DNA of 64,000 bases from Protula sp. h YS-2021 (GCA_949752745.1 OX457024.1:48550490-48614489); one strand, 5' to 3'; positions 12,901 to 27,900 are shown, numbered from the stretch's first letter. The notes: a model not told the origin generated them from the sequence alone. Numbers and translations: made by a program.

Positions 12901-15900
12901 AAAAAATTGCATTTTGCGGAATTCACATATTCCCTGTATTTTTTTAGGGAATACGTGAATTCACTAGACATTTCAGGAAATACCCGTATTCCCTCATTAC
13001 ACGAATCCCCTGTAACATACAAGTAATAAGTTGTCACCCCCATTAAGGTACTTCTGAATATGAAATTTTATTTCAGGCTTTAAGTCAGTGATATATTGTT
13101 AACAGTAAACATCTTATGTTTTATTTTGTTTATTATTTTTTGTAATAAATAACTTATTAAAACATTAACAGCTTTAAAAAAAGAACTACTGGTTTCCAGA
13201 CGAACATTCCTCGGTGTTGGTGTCAAAGCGAAATCTGGATTCTCGGGTCATATGAAATTTTATTTCAGGCTTTAAGTCAGTGATATATTGTTAACAGTAA
13301 AAAGCCTTTCCCGGGTAAAAAAGCTCCGTAGATAACCCCCCCCCGGTAAAAACGTTACTCAGATAAACCACCCCCCCCCCCGGTTAAAAAGCTCCTCAGA
13401 TAATACCCCCACTCCGGTAAAAAAGTTCCTCAGATAAAAAGCCCCCCCCCCCTCCCGTAAAAAAGCTCCTCAGATGATAAGCCCCCCCCCCCTCCCCCGT
13501 AAGAAATAGCTCAGATAGTAAGTCCCCACCCCCGGTAAAAAAGCTGGTCAGATAAAAAGCACCCCCCACCCCCACCCCAATTTATCACAGCGGTAAAAGG
13601 CCCCCACCCTCCTCCACCATTGATATGTTTAAGGGCTTGAAAAAACTTGAATCTTCTTTAGTTGCTTAACCACATATTCTTCGTTTTCTAACAAGTTTGC
13701 TTCAAAATGTTCGACTGCTTAAGTGCACTAAAGTCAAACTGCAGTAAGACAGTCATCACATGTTTCGTTGGAAGCTTCGGTTTTCAGGCATTATCGTCCT
13801 TGGAGCAAAAAAAACTTTACGTAGCGGGTAGGGGGGACTTTTAACCAAATCTGTAAAGTCGGGGCACTTATTGCCGGCAGGATGGGGGTGGTTACCTAGC
13901 ACCGCGTCGGTTTTGTCACTCAAGGTAATGATTATTTAAGAGTAAGCATTTTGAGGTGTCGTCAATCCACAATGCATGATGGGGAAAACCCTCTCGGAGC
14001 GGGCGTTTGTGGGCACAAAGCCTTTTATCCCATCAACAACACTACCAGTACGATCAGTTGGCTTTACAACTTTCAGTGACACTGCGACATCCGGACGATG
14101 ACACAGTTTTGATAGAGGGCGTGCTGTTTCGGGCGCGTTACCTTGGTTCCACCACCCTCATCTCTGAAGGCACACCCTCCAAGTCTATGCGGATGATGCA
14201 GGCGCAGGAGGCCGTGGGTCGGATCAAGGTGCGTAAAATCATAAAGCACAAGTAATATGTTCGTGAGGTGATACAAAACGCGAGCAAAAACTGACGTCAC
14301 ATAGCTTGTTAAGTCTCTGGATTCATGAAATTTTAATTTGGAGCAGTATCTATCATATAAAACTGAATTTGATAATTTTCAAACTAAATTAATAAATGCA
14401 TGGGCATACGCTATGTATTCAAGACTAAACCTCCAGGTATATGACTAATGTGTCGCTCAAGCCGGGCAGAAGCAAATGAAGGGAATGTCGCGAATTCTAG
14501 GCCATGGGGATTTCTGTTGCCCTTGTCTTGGCGAATTTTACTTGCTAACTCGTATTGGTAGTGGTAGGACGGAAATTTTGCGTTTTTGGTACATCATATT
14601 CATGCAATTTTCCAAGATGAATCCGGCCCAAAATGGCTCGACCCAGAATGGCAAGGACCAAACTAGCCCGAAAAAAGTGCAAGGGGGACAAAATGGCCCG
14701 ACCCAAAATGAAGTGAAATAAAACTTAGCTGACATTAATCAAACAAGGCGTGATGAAATTCGGTGTAATTTTAACCCTATAACATCTCTTAGTGCCATTT
14801 TGTAACAGGCCGTTTTTGGGCCGGGTCGTTTTGGGTCGGGCCATTTTGTTCCCCCTTGCACTTTTTTCGGGCCATTTTGAGCGGATACCGTCCACGACAT
14901 ATCTAAAAATCAGAGATATTTGTAGTTGGTTTTGAAAAGCAGGAAAATGAATTCATTTTTAGATACCGTAACTCAATTCAATACACAGTAGAACCTCTGT
15001 ATAATGACATCGGATATAACGACATACAGCTTATAACGACACGGTAGTCAGGCATATGAACCTTTCTCTGTTTAATACTGTCGGGTTTAACCACATATCG
15101 ATCACAAACGACATAACTTTCTGGATCCCAGGCAGATCGTTATATTGAGGTTCCACTGCCTTTAAACCTGAACTGGACATATCTTAAATGAATTCACAGA
15201 TATCTGTGACTCAGTTGTTGATATATCTAAGTCAGTAAGAGATATCGTTTAGTGGATCCACCATTTCTGTAGCCACATTCTCTTGTCTCTACACTAACCC
15301 TTAACCTCGAACCTGTTCCTAAAACTGATCCTGATCCGAAATTGTTACCTTAATCATTAAAATGTAAGCGTATTTAGTAGGTCATGTGGCTACAACATGG
15401 GTGGTTCCTTTAAACGACCCCTTTACCGTCACTAAATATCATGAAATACTCAAAAACATGAAATGGCATTCTACCACAGCCAGGTGGGTCACATTGAGTG
15501 ACAAATTATTTTTCTGTGTGCACGCATGTTATTGTTCAAAGTGTTTAGAAACACACACTTGTTTCATTTTCCAAACGCAGCCCCGTAAAAAATGTAATCG
15601 ATCTGGAGATCCGTGATCCATAACCAGCCATAAAAAATGAACAATGCGGAAAACTGGGTTTTTGTGTCCGGCTCAAAATCAGGATCTGTGTAGTAATTTT
15701 GATTGGATCTCGTTGGAGTTTTCGGCGCCTGAATATGGCAAACTGTTATTGGTTGCATTTCAACCGGGGTTGCTGTAGAAGTGCTACTAAAGAATTAAAA
15801 CTATTTCCTTGTGGACGCTCAAAAAATTAGCTCTGTTTTTGTTTTGCATCTTCAAGTCTTCGGTAAGTTCTGCGGATGCATGAAATGTTGAGATTGTCGT

Positions 15901-18900
15901 AAAGTACTGTGAGATTGATTTTTGTTGCTTACACTGAGCCAGAGCAAAGTTACAACGCCTCGTGTCAGGAACTGTTAGTTTTTTTTCCCAGTGGTCTACC
16001 GAAGCCCGGGCACTCCAAAACCCTAACTATTTCTGTGTGACCTACTTGTCATTTGAGCGTGAGCGTTATTTTCTGCCAAACAATTATCCGTACTTTTTTC
16101 AAATGAAATGCCATGTTTAACATGTGTATGACAAGAGCTAGACTTTGATAGATCATCTGTAGTGTCCATTTAAGCAGTCATTTGGGTATGAATCATTTGA
16201 AAGATCTCAGAAAAACTGCGATTTAGAGCTGACAAAACAACTCTCTAAGTGGCTCATAACTCAATGGGAACAATCTGTGTCTAATTCCATTTGTAGTCCT
16301 CTCTCCCCAAAACCCCAGCGCCCCATCCCCAGCCCCCCATCACCACCTTCTCCTCCTTTCCACTCCCTAGAAAGGAAGAGGGACTGACACGATAGCGTTT
16401 CAATAACAATTTTTCTTTTCTTTGCATAACCCACCTCTCATAAGCAATAATAAAGACAAGATTTTTAAAAAAGCCCCTGTACGTTAGCACCAGCGAGCTG
16501 ATACTTCGCGTATCTTTTGGGATCACAATTTTTTCTGTTCCTTTTTCCTCGTGGCACATTTTTGCTCTTCTTTTTCTTTACAGTTTGATTCTTGCATAAT
16601 GCTGAAAATAATTGATTATGATCTGATTGTGTTGTATATTTAATTTCCTTGAATGTTCTTCGTGATGTAGAAGTAGCTCGAGAAGATCGCTTTTCTAGGC
16701 GCACATTGTAGACTGTATTCCTTTGACGTTTACGTTGTCGCCACTCGTGTGCGTGATTCTGTGCAAAGGCATAAACGCCTACAGAGGCTGAAAATGTGAA
16801 AACCAGACATTTTAGATAACTTGAAACTTGTGTCGTTTATGTCATTTATTACCAAGAAGTTACGTTAGAGCTATGAACAAGTCTGCTTAATTTTCTCGAT
16901 CATTATACTTGATAGCACCCTCCTCCCCAACTACACACACGCATTGAAAGAGGGGGGGGGGGGGGGCACACGGAAAATATAACCGAATTTTAGGAAGATT
17001 CGCGAATTCCTTGAAATAATAATGAAGAATTAGTTTTTAAGATTAAAAGTTCACTGAGACGTAAACAAAAGTGCTCTATTTTAATGAAGAAATCTCCTGT
17101 TTTAGAAAAGTGCAGGTCTTTTGGCACCTGACCGAGAAATGTTGAATTATATTAGACTAAAACCTGCAAAAAAAATCTTACGCAAGTACTGGCACACTTC
17201 AGAAAATGTCTCAAACTCACGCACAGACGTCGTGTAGAGAACGAAAACAAACTCGGACCAGTCGATATCGGTGATCTAAAATGTAGAACAAATGTAACAT
17301 CCAAAGAATCCCAGCAACAACAAAGGAGGAGCTAGCTTTCAAAACGTCACTGTGTGTTGTCTCATAAAAACAAATCCTCAGAATCAGTTTCCAGTACCGC
17401 TTAAATTTTTCTGTCTTGGGCAAAAGTTTTTGACAATATTTATGTTATTCTGAGCAATAGTCTTTAGCTTTCCTGTAATTAACGCATGGATTTTGTAATT
17501 ATAATGGAAGCTTGATCTGCAGATATGCAGGTGCCTTTACGACTCGCGCTGTTTAAACAAAGATCACCAAATCTCCTGTACACACAGACTGAAACATTTG
17601 CGCACATGGACCGTGCAAAATTCCTGCTTGGATGTAATGTTAAGCCCGATCGGGAAATTTAAAATGAGCATGAGACGCCATGTTCGATTTGGACGAGCAG
17701 CATATGTGTCCGCCGACACCCGCCACCGGCCTCATTTGTACAGGTCACCTTCGCCACAAAACTGCAATTTTTGTTCCATAGGCCGAAAAGTCACCTTGTT
17801 ACAACTCAGATCATTCATTTTACAGCTTGACTGCCGTTATACTGATAAATCAGGTTAAACAATCCTTGGGCTTGAGTAGAGACCAACTGTGGAAATAGAA
17901 ACGAAGAGTTTATTTCAAATAAAGGAACGTACTCTTTAGTCATCAACAGTCACCAAGTCTTTGGGCACAAAACTAAAATTTTGAAGAGAGAAAAGGAAAC
18001 GAAACTAAAGAAAAAAATGCGCAGTCGTGGCGAATGTGACCATTTAAATGGAGGATAGGGTGAACTGTCCAGTAGTGAACTGACTAGCACCAGTCGTAGA
18101 AACTCAGTAAGTCAAAACTGATTAAGCTGGTAGAATCCGCGACATCTCGCATCTGGACATCTCGCACCCGACAACTCGCATCTGGGCATCTCGCATCTGG
18201 ACATCTCGCATCCAAATGAAAAAGTAGACATCTCGCATCCGTGATTTTTTGCTTGATTTATCATTGTGTTTTGGCGGTGGGGGTAGGGGGGGGGGTAGTT
18301 GGTAATGATTTTACTTAGTGTATTTTGACACTGTACTTTACTACGATTTGTCATGGTCTTTTCGTGTATATAAAACCATCGAGACAAAGCTTATGTTTGC
18401 CCCGAATACTTTCGATGAATTCCATTCTAATTTTACCATTCAATAGCAAAACCCATGATGTTGGACTTCAATATCTTTCCTTTATATACCCTACCTTAAT
18501 GGGGTGTGGATTCGTGACTACATCTTACCCGCCGCATTTTCGAACCTGTGCACGTTTTCTTTCCAAACCGTGCATCAAAGATAAATTTTTAAAAATTGAA
18601 TAGATCAGTGGGATTAGTGGATGTGGATTCATTCTTAATACTGACCCGCCGCACGTTCATTAAATCCTTCATGCTTTTGAGTGCCTCTTTCGAGGGATTA
18701 GCATATGTGGAATCGCGCTGCACCGAACGTTGAACTACTCACTATGGCATTCACTGAGTACAAATGTAAGTCTAACCCTTGAATTACTCCGTAAATTGAA
18801 CTGAGTTTTTTCAGTTGATTTACTCAAATCACTTACGTTTTGGAAACCCCTGTTAATATCGTCAAGCACAAAATTTCGCCTATAATTTATTTTTACTCAG

Positions 18901-21900
18901 ATAACTTACGTTTTGGAAACCCCTGTAATTTATTTTTTGTATGAAGTTTCCCAAACACAGTGTTTAAACTCCCCCTTAAAAGCAGACCAAAACCATGGAT
19001 GTGAGATGTCCAGATGCGAGATGTCCAGATGAGAGATGTCCAGATGCGAGTTGTCAGATGCGAGATGTCCAGATGCGAGATGTCCAGATGCGAGATGTCT
19101 GGATACCAGCTGGTACACCACCGATAAGTTCAAACACCTTGGCCATATAAAGATTTTATTTGGGATTATTTATAAATCACAAAATTCAGAATTCTTATAC
19201 AAACACGAGGCCTTGCCCGGAAAAAAACTACATAGGGATCCTGTCATCCCAACGAGATTCAGGTCGAATTTCGTGTAATCCGGATAAACATCATGAGTAT
19301 TCCTGTAAAATGTACCGGAATATCAAGATAAGCGAGATCCCAGACGAGAACCCGGTGAAATTTCGAGATTTGCACTATCGGGATCATGACTGGGATAGAA
19401 GGATGTATTACGCTCCCACTGTGATCCCGTTCTTCTGTAGGGTTTACGTTTGTAATTCCAGTGGGGGGGGGGGGGATCGGCGCGGGCTGGGGACACTGGC
19501 ATCTCTAGGGGTTCTTGTTTCACATACACATTACTAGCATTCAATTGCATAGTTTTCTTACAACTCGAGTTTATCTCAAAATCTGGATTCATGTCAGTGT
19601 TATGAGAAAACATTGCAGCGGTTATCTAAATTTGTTTTCAGAATGACTGTCCTTGTTTTAGCGTTTTGAGGGATAGCTGCTAGATCTTCTCCTGGCTTTT
19701 CTCATGTCATTCAGTGAAAGAAAAATATAAATCTTGCAGTGTCGAAATAAAGTAAATAAAATGGTACCTGTGTTACTGTAGGCACCGGAAGGAGAAAACC
19801 AGCCGAGCACAGATGTGGATTTGTTTGTGTCTACAGAAAAGATCATGGTTCTCAACACCAATCTGCAGGTTTGTGCCCATAGATAGCAATGTGTCAGAAG
19901 TTTAAGAATGCTAAGGCTTTATTAATAACTTCGTGAATGGTTCTGTAATGTTTTGTTTATATTTAAAATTTGCTGTCATATCTGCGTTAAGCCATCGCAT
20001 CAAAATTTTTCGTTGGATAAAACAAATTAGTTAAAAGAATTGTCGTGGTTAAATAGCGATGTAAATGTGAATCTTCGTGTGCATCCGTATGAAAACAGGC
20101 TTTTGTCAAAGCAGGTCTTTACAGATTGTCTGAAAACCGCTGGGGTCACCAAAGGCATTTTGAATTAGCGGTGGCCTTATTTTAGTGGTCGTATACAATG
20201 ATAAAGAATAACAGCGGGAACACCCAAAAAGCTGTCTCAGTGTGGAGTTGGTCTTTAGGTGCTCCTATCTACAGCTCTTCCTCTAAGTTATATGAGTTAT
20301 GTATTAACACGAATTACAGTTCTGCAGTTACAATTTGTTATGGCCCCAAGACAGTAGATTTGATAGATGAGCTTGGCGGGAAATACACATACCAATACGT
20401 GATCAATGCTTTGGCAACAGCCATTGAGATTCTTACCACAAAATGCCCAGCAAGATTCCGCGGTGTAATTTCCCGGCGGGGGGGGGGGGGCACTCCAGCA
20501 GTCAGTGTGTGTAGTGTCTCGTAACCAAAGACAGCGCTCGCTATACTGTGTGTTACAGGAAATCCTAATGGACCATTCGCTGCGGACTATATCCTACATC
20601 GCTGATATCGGCGACATTGTAGTGATAATGGCGAGGAGAGGACCGGTCACGTGCCCGCCTGACAGTCTCGGGCGACTTAAAAGGCAATCCAAGATTTGCT
20701 GCCATGTTTTTGAAACTGACGAGGTGAGGTTAATGGTCAATTAAGAAATTCAACTGGTGCGCCAGTGCGTCTTGGGGTTTTAGTGTAATGTGACCTGCAA
20801 GAACTACGCACCAGCCCGTCTCAGGGTTTTAGTATCATGTGACGTGTAAGAGCAATACGCCTGCCCGTCTTTGGGGTTCTATATCATGTGACGTGTAACA
20901 GAAGTGCGCCTGCCCATCTTGTGGTTTAGCATCCTGTAGCGTGACGCACGTGTAAGAGCAACTCTTCTCCGCTCAGTGCCCACACAGCTTGTACTGCTTT
21001 ATTTATTCCCCACAGGTAGAACCTGTGTGGAATATATGCGATCGACCGTGTTTCGGTCTGTCATCAACAGCTTGTTAACACGCTAACTTAAAAACTACTG
21101 CAAGGATTTTAATGAAACTTGGTATGTAGCTTCTATGGGAACAAACACAGATCGGTTTTGTAAATGGGCCAGGTTCGTCCAAGGAAAATGGACCAGCTGG
21201 ACTTAGAAAATTTCAGCTATTGATTGACTATTGTTAACACGATATCTCAAGAACATCTAAGGAAATTTGGTGTGTAACTTCTATGGGCACTAACAAGGAT
21301 CGGTATTGTAAATGAGTTAGGTTTGCCCAAATGAACCAAATGGACTTTGAAATTTACCAAATCCTGAAATTATTCAGCATCGGAATGAGTTTGTTAATAC
21401 GATATCTCAAGAACAACTGCAGGGATTTTAATGAAACTTAGTATGTAGCTTCTATGTGAACAAACACAGATTGATGTAGTAAATGGGCCAGGTTCGTCCA
21501 AGGAAAACGCACCAACTGGACTCAGAAAATTTCAGCTCTTGATTGACTATTGATGACCGTGTTTAGCTGATGGGGGGACTGTGGGGAATAGGTGGACTAT
21601 GCACACTGCTCTAGTTTATTTCACAATTACCTACAACCCACAATGTACACGCGACCTCATATATGATACAAGGCAGTCAGATCCTGTTTCCAGTGCATAG
21701 AACAAAGACTGTAATTTTTGCCAGTATCCCGTGATTGAATTTTTATAATTGAAAATGTTGCAACTTAATTTGAAAAAGTGGCCTGGATCAGAAGATATAT
21801 AGACACTAAGTCTTAATACGGTTTGTTCTTGAAGCCCCTTTGCTTTGCAAAGAGTAGCACTAATACGAAATTGTTTAACTTGTCCTCATTCTACCCCGTA

Positions 21901-24900
21901 ACTCCGAAAAAAAAACTCCGGGCGCATTGGAACAGCAACCCTGCAATGTATTTTTCTGTCTAGAAATGTCTTCCAGATAAGGTTGCATTTCTTCATAACA
22001 TCAGTAGTACTCAAAATATACTGAAGAATATCAGTTGTCATTCCTGTACCTAAACAAGAGTTAATTGCAAATATAATTTTTGGTCACAGTGCATCCTGGT
22101 CATCCGTACTGCAAAACAAAGTCTGTGGTGCTATGACTAGTTTTCTTTTCTTTTTTTTTTTTTTCTGGGGGGGGGGGTGGGGGTGGGGGTGCAGCGGTAA
22201 GAAGTTACAGACGGATGTTTGACCTACCGATGTAATCGGCAATGTATTTAAAGCCCCATAACAAGCCGAACTCATGAAGTTATGAGTGTGAAAAAAGGTG
22301 TCGAGTTTAGGATAGTCGAGGGGAAACTTGTAGTGATAAACTTTAAATCGATAGCAGTAGGCTGTAAACTAAGTGATTTAGACTGGTTGTCGTTGGATCA
22401 GTTGTCGCGGGAGCAGTTGTCACTAAGTCAATTGTCGCTGTATCAATTGCCACAAGATCGATTGTCGGATAACCTCATTGTGTGGAACTCGTATTTGATC
22501 GATAAAGTTGTTAGAGGGTAACGCTTCTAAAAGTGGAGAGCTGAATGTTGTCTTCTTGAAGTAACCAGCTGGACCAGCTAATTTAAATCAAGCTCCTGTC
22601 GTTGATATAAACGCAGCATTCACCGAGCCAATAGTTGCTTTTCAATAGGATAATGGCAGTGCCATTGTGAGGAGAGACGCCGCCGCCAGAAACAGTAGCT
22701 TGTTTCCGCTACGGCTTCATATACTCACTTTTTGTGTGTTTTTTTGCGAAAGGGGTTTAAAGAAAACTAGGAGGCCCAAGTTCAATATATTGGGTTTGGT
22801 TGCTCAGAATCAGTGTATGAACGGAGAGGGGAAGGATAGTTTCCTCGCCCCTATGTGGGTAGTGTTTTGGTTGATATCGGGGAAGGAACTGTATATGTGG
22901 AAGCTGACATCTTCTGTCGATGCCAGCCAAATTAGCTGTGTTGCTGTGATTTTTTTTCATTTCTTAAACACCAAGATCATAAAATATTCATGACAAGTTG
23001 CCCCTTTAGCCATGAATGTTGCAGTCAGTGCTAATGTGAATGGCATAGTCAGGCCACCGTTAAATTCCCCCATCTAAACTGTAATTACAGTCACGCGTTT
23101 TAAGTTAAATTTGAACTAGACCGAATTCCGCGAGATAGCAGAATGACCCATTTGGAAAAAAAACGGTACAGTAAAAAGTGTTTGTGTTACATTATGACCG
23201 AGAAGGTCAAGATAGCACCGCGATAAAAGCGTCGAAAACGAGCTGAAAATCTCTAACCATTTTTGAGATTATGGCCAACTTCCGGTCTTTGAACGTGACT
23301 GACCGTGACTAAGATAGTAAAGGTCGCCGAAATTCTTCTTACATGACATCCGAAAATGAGCTCAAGGTCTCTATCTTTAACCGTTTTCGCAACAATGGTC
23401 AGTCGTTTTTTTTTACCTTGACCGAGGTCAAGATCACCGAGGTTCCTCTTTTACGTGACGTCATTTAGGTATCAACCTATATCAACCGTTTTCAAGATAA
23501 GTCTTGCTATCGCTAACGGTATACGAGGTTACGTGACCATTAACCGTGAGCCTAAAGGTCAAGGTTCAGGTCGTGTAAATACTCCCTACTCAAAATATAT
23601 ATGTATTTAAACTGTTGTCTGAGAACCTTTTCTAACCATTTTTCATGATGTTTTAACCCCAGTTTGACCTTGATCTTTGAGGTCAAATTAAGCAAAAATT
23701 TGCGGTTTCAGCGAGACCTTATTATTATACTAAACTTGATTTCCCTCCTACTGATAGGCTAGGAGGAAGAAAAAACCACTTTAACCTCCGTTTGACCCTG
23801 GCTGTCAAAATAAATACAGATACGGGAACTATTTTGTCTTCAACGCGTGTTCCAAATTTCGTCTTCCTGCATCATATACTGCAGGAGGGGTTTTCTAGAA
23901 ACCTTCAAATGGAAAAAAAAGAAAATAAAAAAGGGCAGAAACTTCCATAATAAGTACAAATTATTCCCAGTTAGAAACAAAGTTTTGACATAGCACAGTG
24001 GAACTGCGGTAACCAGAAGGATGTTGTAATGATACTTTGGAGGGTGCTGTGCAGTTTCCTTCACCCTTTAGTGGAAGTGTATTACACTGGGGGATGAGGA
24101 GTGGGGTCTTTTTAAATGCCCTTGGACTAGTTAGAAACGAACATTCCGTTGCCAATAACAACAACACAACGCCACACCCTCAGAACTGAATCCCTACTCG
24201 CCCGTTCTAAGTCGCTACAAGTTTTGCACTTCTCCAGCTGGTAAAAACCTGGTAAAAACCGTATCCCATTTTGACAAGAAAGCCATCCAGCACGGAACGC
24301 TAAGTGTGCTAAAGTGCAGAGATGCTCAGTGAACGATTACTGGGTGTAACATAGTCGAACTCCAGTCCATCGTCCAATCAGAATGCGTCATGAAATAATT
24401 TGTGGTGTGTGTACCAGCACGTACTGGATCTGTAGGGAACAGACGGATGCGGGGGGGGGGGGGATGAAACCAATCAACAAGCTAAATTATTCATATAAAA
24501 GTTGACCCAATTTGCAGCACTATGCGCAGAAATTCTGACAGAGCACCAACAAGCCGTTAGTCCTGTCGTGAAGACTGTTAGTAAAGAAATGGTGCACTCA
24601 CCTTACACATCAATCAAAATAAAAATTAAAAAAAAAACTATCGAATAGCATTTCCCGGCAGACGGAAAGTCACTTCTCTCTGACAATATATAAAAGTATG
24701 TGTTGTTTTGAAGATACAGTTTCTGTAGATACTTACGAGAATCAAATAAATGACGAGCACTTTACTTTCAGTTTTTTTTTTCGTTGATCATTAGTACCGA
24801 TTGCTGTTGTGGCCTTTGAGCAAGGTTTCTTTAGATTCTTAAAATTGTGTAGTTTGTAAAGGGTTGCGAGGAAAATGTTGGACAAGTGTTCGGGATATCT

Positions 24901-27900
24901 GATTTTGTCAGGTGCACTTTTCTGTGGACGGATAAAAAGCAGATGCAAAGAGTTGCGGTTCTGAAATGAACTGAGCGCTTCGAGAACTGTATTGTAAAAT
25001 AGAAACCAGGCATCCTAAAGGCAGTTAAACGGATCGTATCATGTTATGCGCGATGTCGCAGAGATAATATTGATGGATCATTAAACAGTTTGTCCTTGTG
25101 AGTGAAAATTTGACATTCTTAAATAATGCAGACTCTGGGAGACGGAAAGCAGACCTAGCTTGGTTCATGTAGTGCTTTAACTACCCGATAAAAAACATAC
25201 CTAAAGATATTTTGGTAGAACAAGCAAGTCCTACTGGATAATTAAAGAGCAATCAATATTAGGCAATTACTTGGTATCGCCACCATGCTTGAGCAGAGAT
25301 CAAAACAGTGACGCTTGACTAAGAAAACTTGGCAGAAACTTCACTAATGCCAATAGTCGGAGCTGAAATGGCCTCAATAACTGAAAGCCGCTTTATAACG
25401 GTCAGCATTGCAGTTTACGTGGAATCAATGGCACAACTAAGAAAAAAGCTATAAACCAAGCTTACTACGCACCTGAGTGTCGTTAGGAGCCCGAGATGTG
25501 ATTTGAAGCTTCGGCAATGTGCGTACCAAGTGGCTAACGTGAACTTGAAACAAATATGTTGAAAGCGGATATTGCCATCTTACAAGCGATTCACTGGTTA
25601 AAAAACCCGTGTATTACGTGGCATGTCTTTTGAAAACTAGTAGATACGGAAGAGTTGTTATGCCAGTGCCAGTAATAGCTTTCCTTAAGGTGTTGTTGCG
25701 GCTAAAACAGCGTTCTTCCTCTGGTCGCTGTTTCCATGAAGGATAGCGAATTGTTAAACCGTACGAGACCAGAAAGCAGTGACTGGTGGATATTGTGATT
25801 GTGACACATTTGTCTTACAAATGGCTAGCTCGAGCGGGCTGTACACGAGGATCAGGTTTGCCCATGGCCTGCAGTCCGGATACATCCCCGTGCCCCTACA
25901 GCCCACCGCGTCAGTGGGCTCGGACACGGAGGACTCCTTCACCGAGTTGTCGGACTCACGAGCGAGCTCGGCAAGCGGAGGATCCGTGTACGGAAGTGAG
26001 ACCGCCGCCTACACCATATCAGGCGGTCATATACTGCAGACACAGAAATCGGGCACCAACGCGCTTGAAGCTGTTTTTGAAATGACTAAACAGGTGATTA
26101 TCAGGTCTCTTAAAAAGCTGTGTTTGAGGTCACATATGTGAACCGACATTCCAAAAGATAATGACTGTGAGACAGAATAGTGTTGAGGCCGCTTGGCCTT
26201 AACATGCAGGATTTAAGGTTGAACGTTACCGTAGTCTTTTTAGTGGTTGTCCAACACATGTTTGAGAATTTACATGCGTGTCAGATCGCTGTACAAGTTT
26301 GCGGCACCATAGTCAGTATTGAAAGTTTTTATTATCTGTTGCATAACTTCCACCCACCCCCCGTCCCCCCCCCAAAAAAAATAATATTAATAATAATAAT
26401 AAGTCCAAGCTAATGTTGCGACCGAAATATAAACTACTGAACGAAACTAATAAGAACTAAGTTTCCTCAATTGCAGTTTAGTTGAAGGCGTGCAGACACA
26501 CTGGAATGAATAATCGATGAGCAGGGTTGACACGCGAGTACCTTTGATTCATGTGTTTGTAAATGAGGGAGATCAGCGTATGAATGATACAGCTTTTGGT
26601 GTGTCCTGAAGCAATATTCACAAGTTAGACCATAATTCTTCAACCAGATATTTCAAATGCACAATTTGTAGTAAACATTGAATGATTCGAACAACACAAA
26701 CTACTGAAACTGTTCATTCCGTTTTATTTTCAGCAAATTTTAAAATTAACTTTTACCTAAAATCTGGGCGATAACTAAAGGACTTAGGGAACAGTGGGAA
26801 TAAATAGAACAGCCGTCATTGAGCCCTTATTGCACGAGGGTGAGGGTCATACTCATGTCTAATTGGGCGTTGCCAACACAGCACCCAGAGCCAGTGTCAA
26901 AGCATCCGAATATGTGCTGTACAAAAAATCTGTGCAAAAAAAAAAAGCATCTTCAAAAGAGCGTTTCCAACAGGCAACAGAATTCGTTCGAACTTCTACA
27001 CAAGCCTTTAAAATTAAAGAAAGAAAAAGAACAACACGCAATTCTCCTCTCCCACTCCCAACCCTTAGGAGCAAACTGTTCGACCGGAAACATGACATTA
27101 ACAACATGCATGTAGTAGTACCAGTACTGGCAACGCGCGTCATATGTGATTCCTGTCAACTAAAAACCGGATTGTGAACGCCACATGTGCAGTAATGAGA
27201 TTTCAGTTGGCGCAACAGTTGTTATTCATTTAAAACCATTAATTTAATACCATTAATTTAAAACGCTTTTTTTGTATAGTGAGGACCGAGAAACATCATA
27301 CAGTCCCCAGTGGCTGTTGATTCCCGATTGGGAATTCTATGAAATAGATTAAAGCCACTTACATGTTGAGAAATCCATATAAAAACTGATTTTTCGAAAT
27401 ATGGCTGATTGAAAAATTCTAAAAATGAACTATTTACAACAGCGAAAAAATGTCGTTTGTGAGAAAACAGCGTCTAATTCCCACTTGCAAACTTCGTTTG
27501 CAAATGGGAATAAGTTTGTAGTTTTTCTGGAAATTTCTGCCCTTTTTTTTTCCTTTTTTTTTTTCTCTTTTTTTTTTCCGTCACGGAGGTTTCCAGAAAA
27601 CTCCTCCTACACTATTTGACGTAGGACGATGAAATTTGGCACAGTGATAGAGGGTGACGAGATGTCGTCAAATCCGCAAAATTTTTTTACCTTTACCTTG
27701 AAGGTCAAGGTCAAATTGAGGTCAAAGTTTTTCTGACCTCAAAGTGGTTTCCAGAAAACTCCTCCTACAGGGTTTGTCGTAAAAAGACAGCATGTGGCAG
27801 AGACATAGAGGGTAATGAGTTGTCGTCAAATCCGTAAAATTTTTTGACCTTGCACCTCAGAGGTCAAGGTCAAATTGAGGTCAAAATATTTTTGGAAACA

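Larger units (their letters stand above)
1829..14076 (+). other. APBA: Large repeat-filled intron before the PTB exon
   Basis: Holds the foldback-like element at 2629-3855, the hairpin-headed 150-bp array and 51-bp minisatellite at 6613-10440, the 33-bp array at 10854-11157, the TIR element at 11511-13017 and the C-rich minisatellite at 13297-13612. Between these (about 3860-6600, 10450-10850 and 13620-14070) I see AT-rich sequence and homopolymer runs, and no gene. Confidence 0.6.
14229..19781 (+). other. APBA: Intron with foldback and TIR elements
   Basis: Contains the elements at 14623-14882, 14986-15158 and 18124-19112, and a poly(G) run near 16950. The remaining stretches (15160-18120 and 19115-19780) show no conserved peptide. 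Confidence 0.6.

Noticed and set aside
19160..19537. 125-codon ORF upstream of the second PTB exon
   Set aside because: Contains a poly(G) run and ATCCCG-type repeat words, no conserved peptide and no suitable splice borders.
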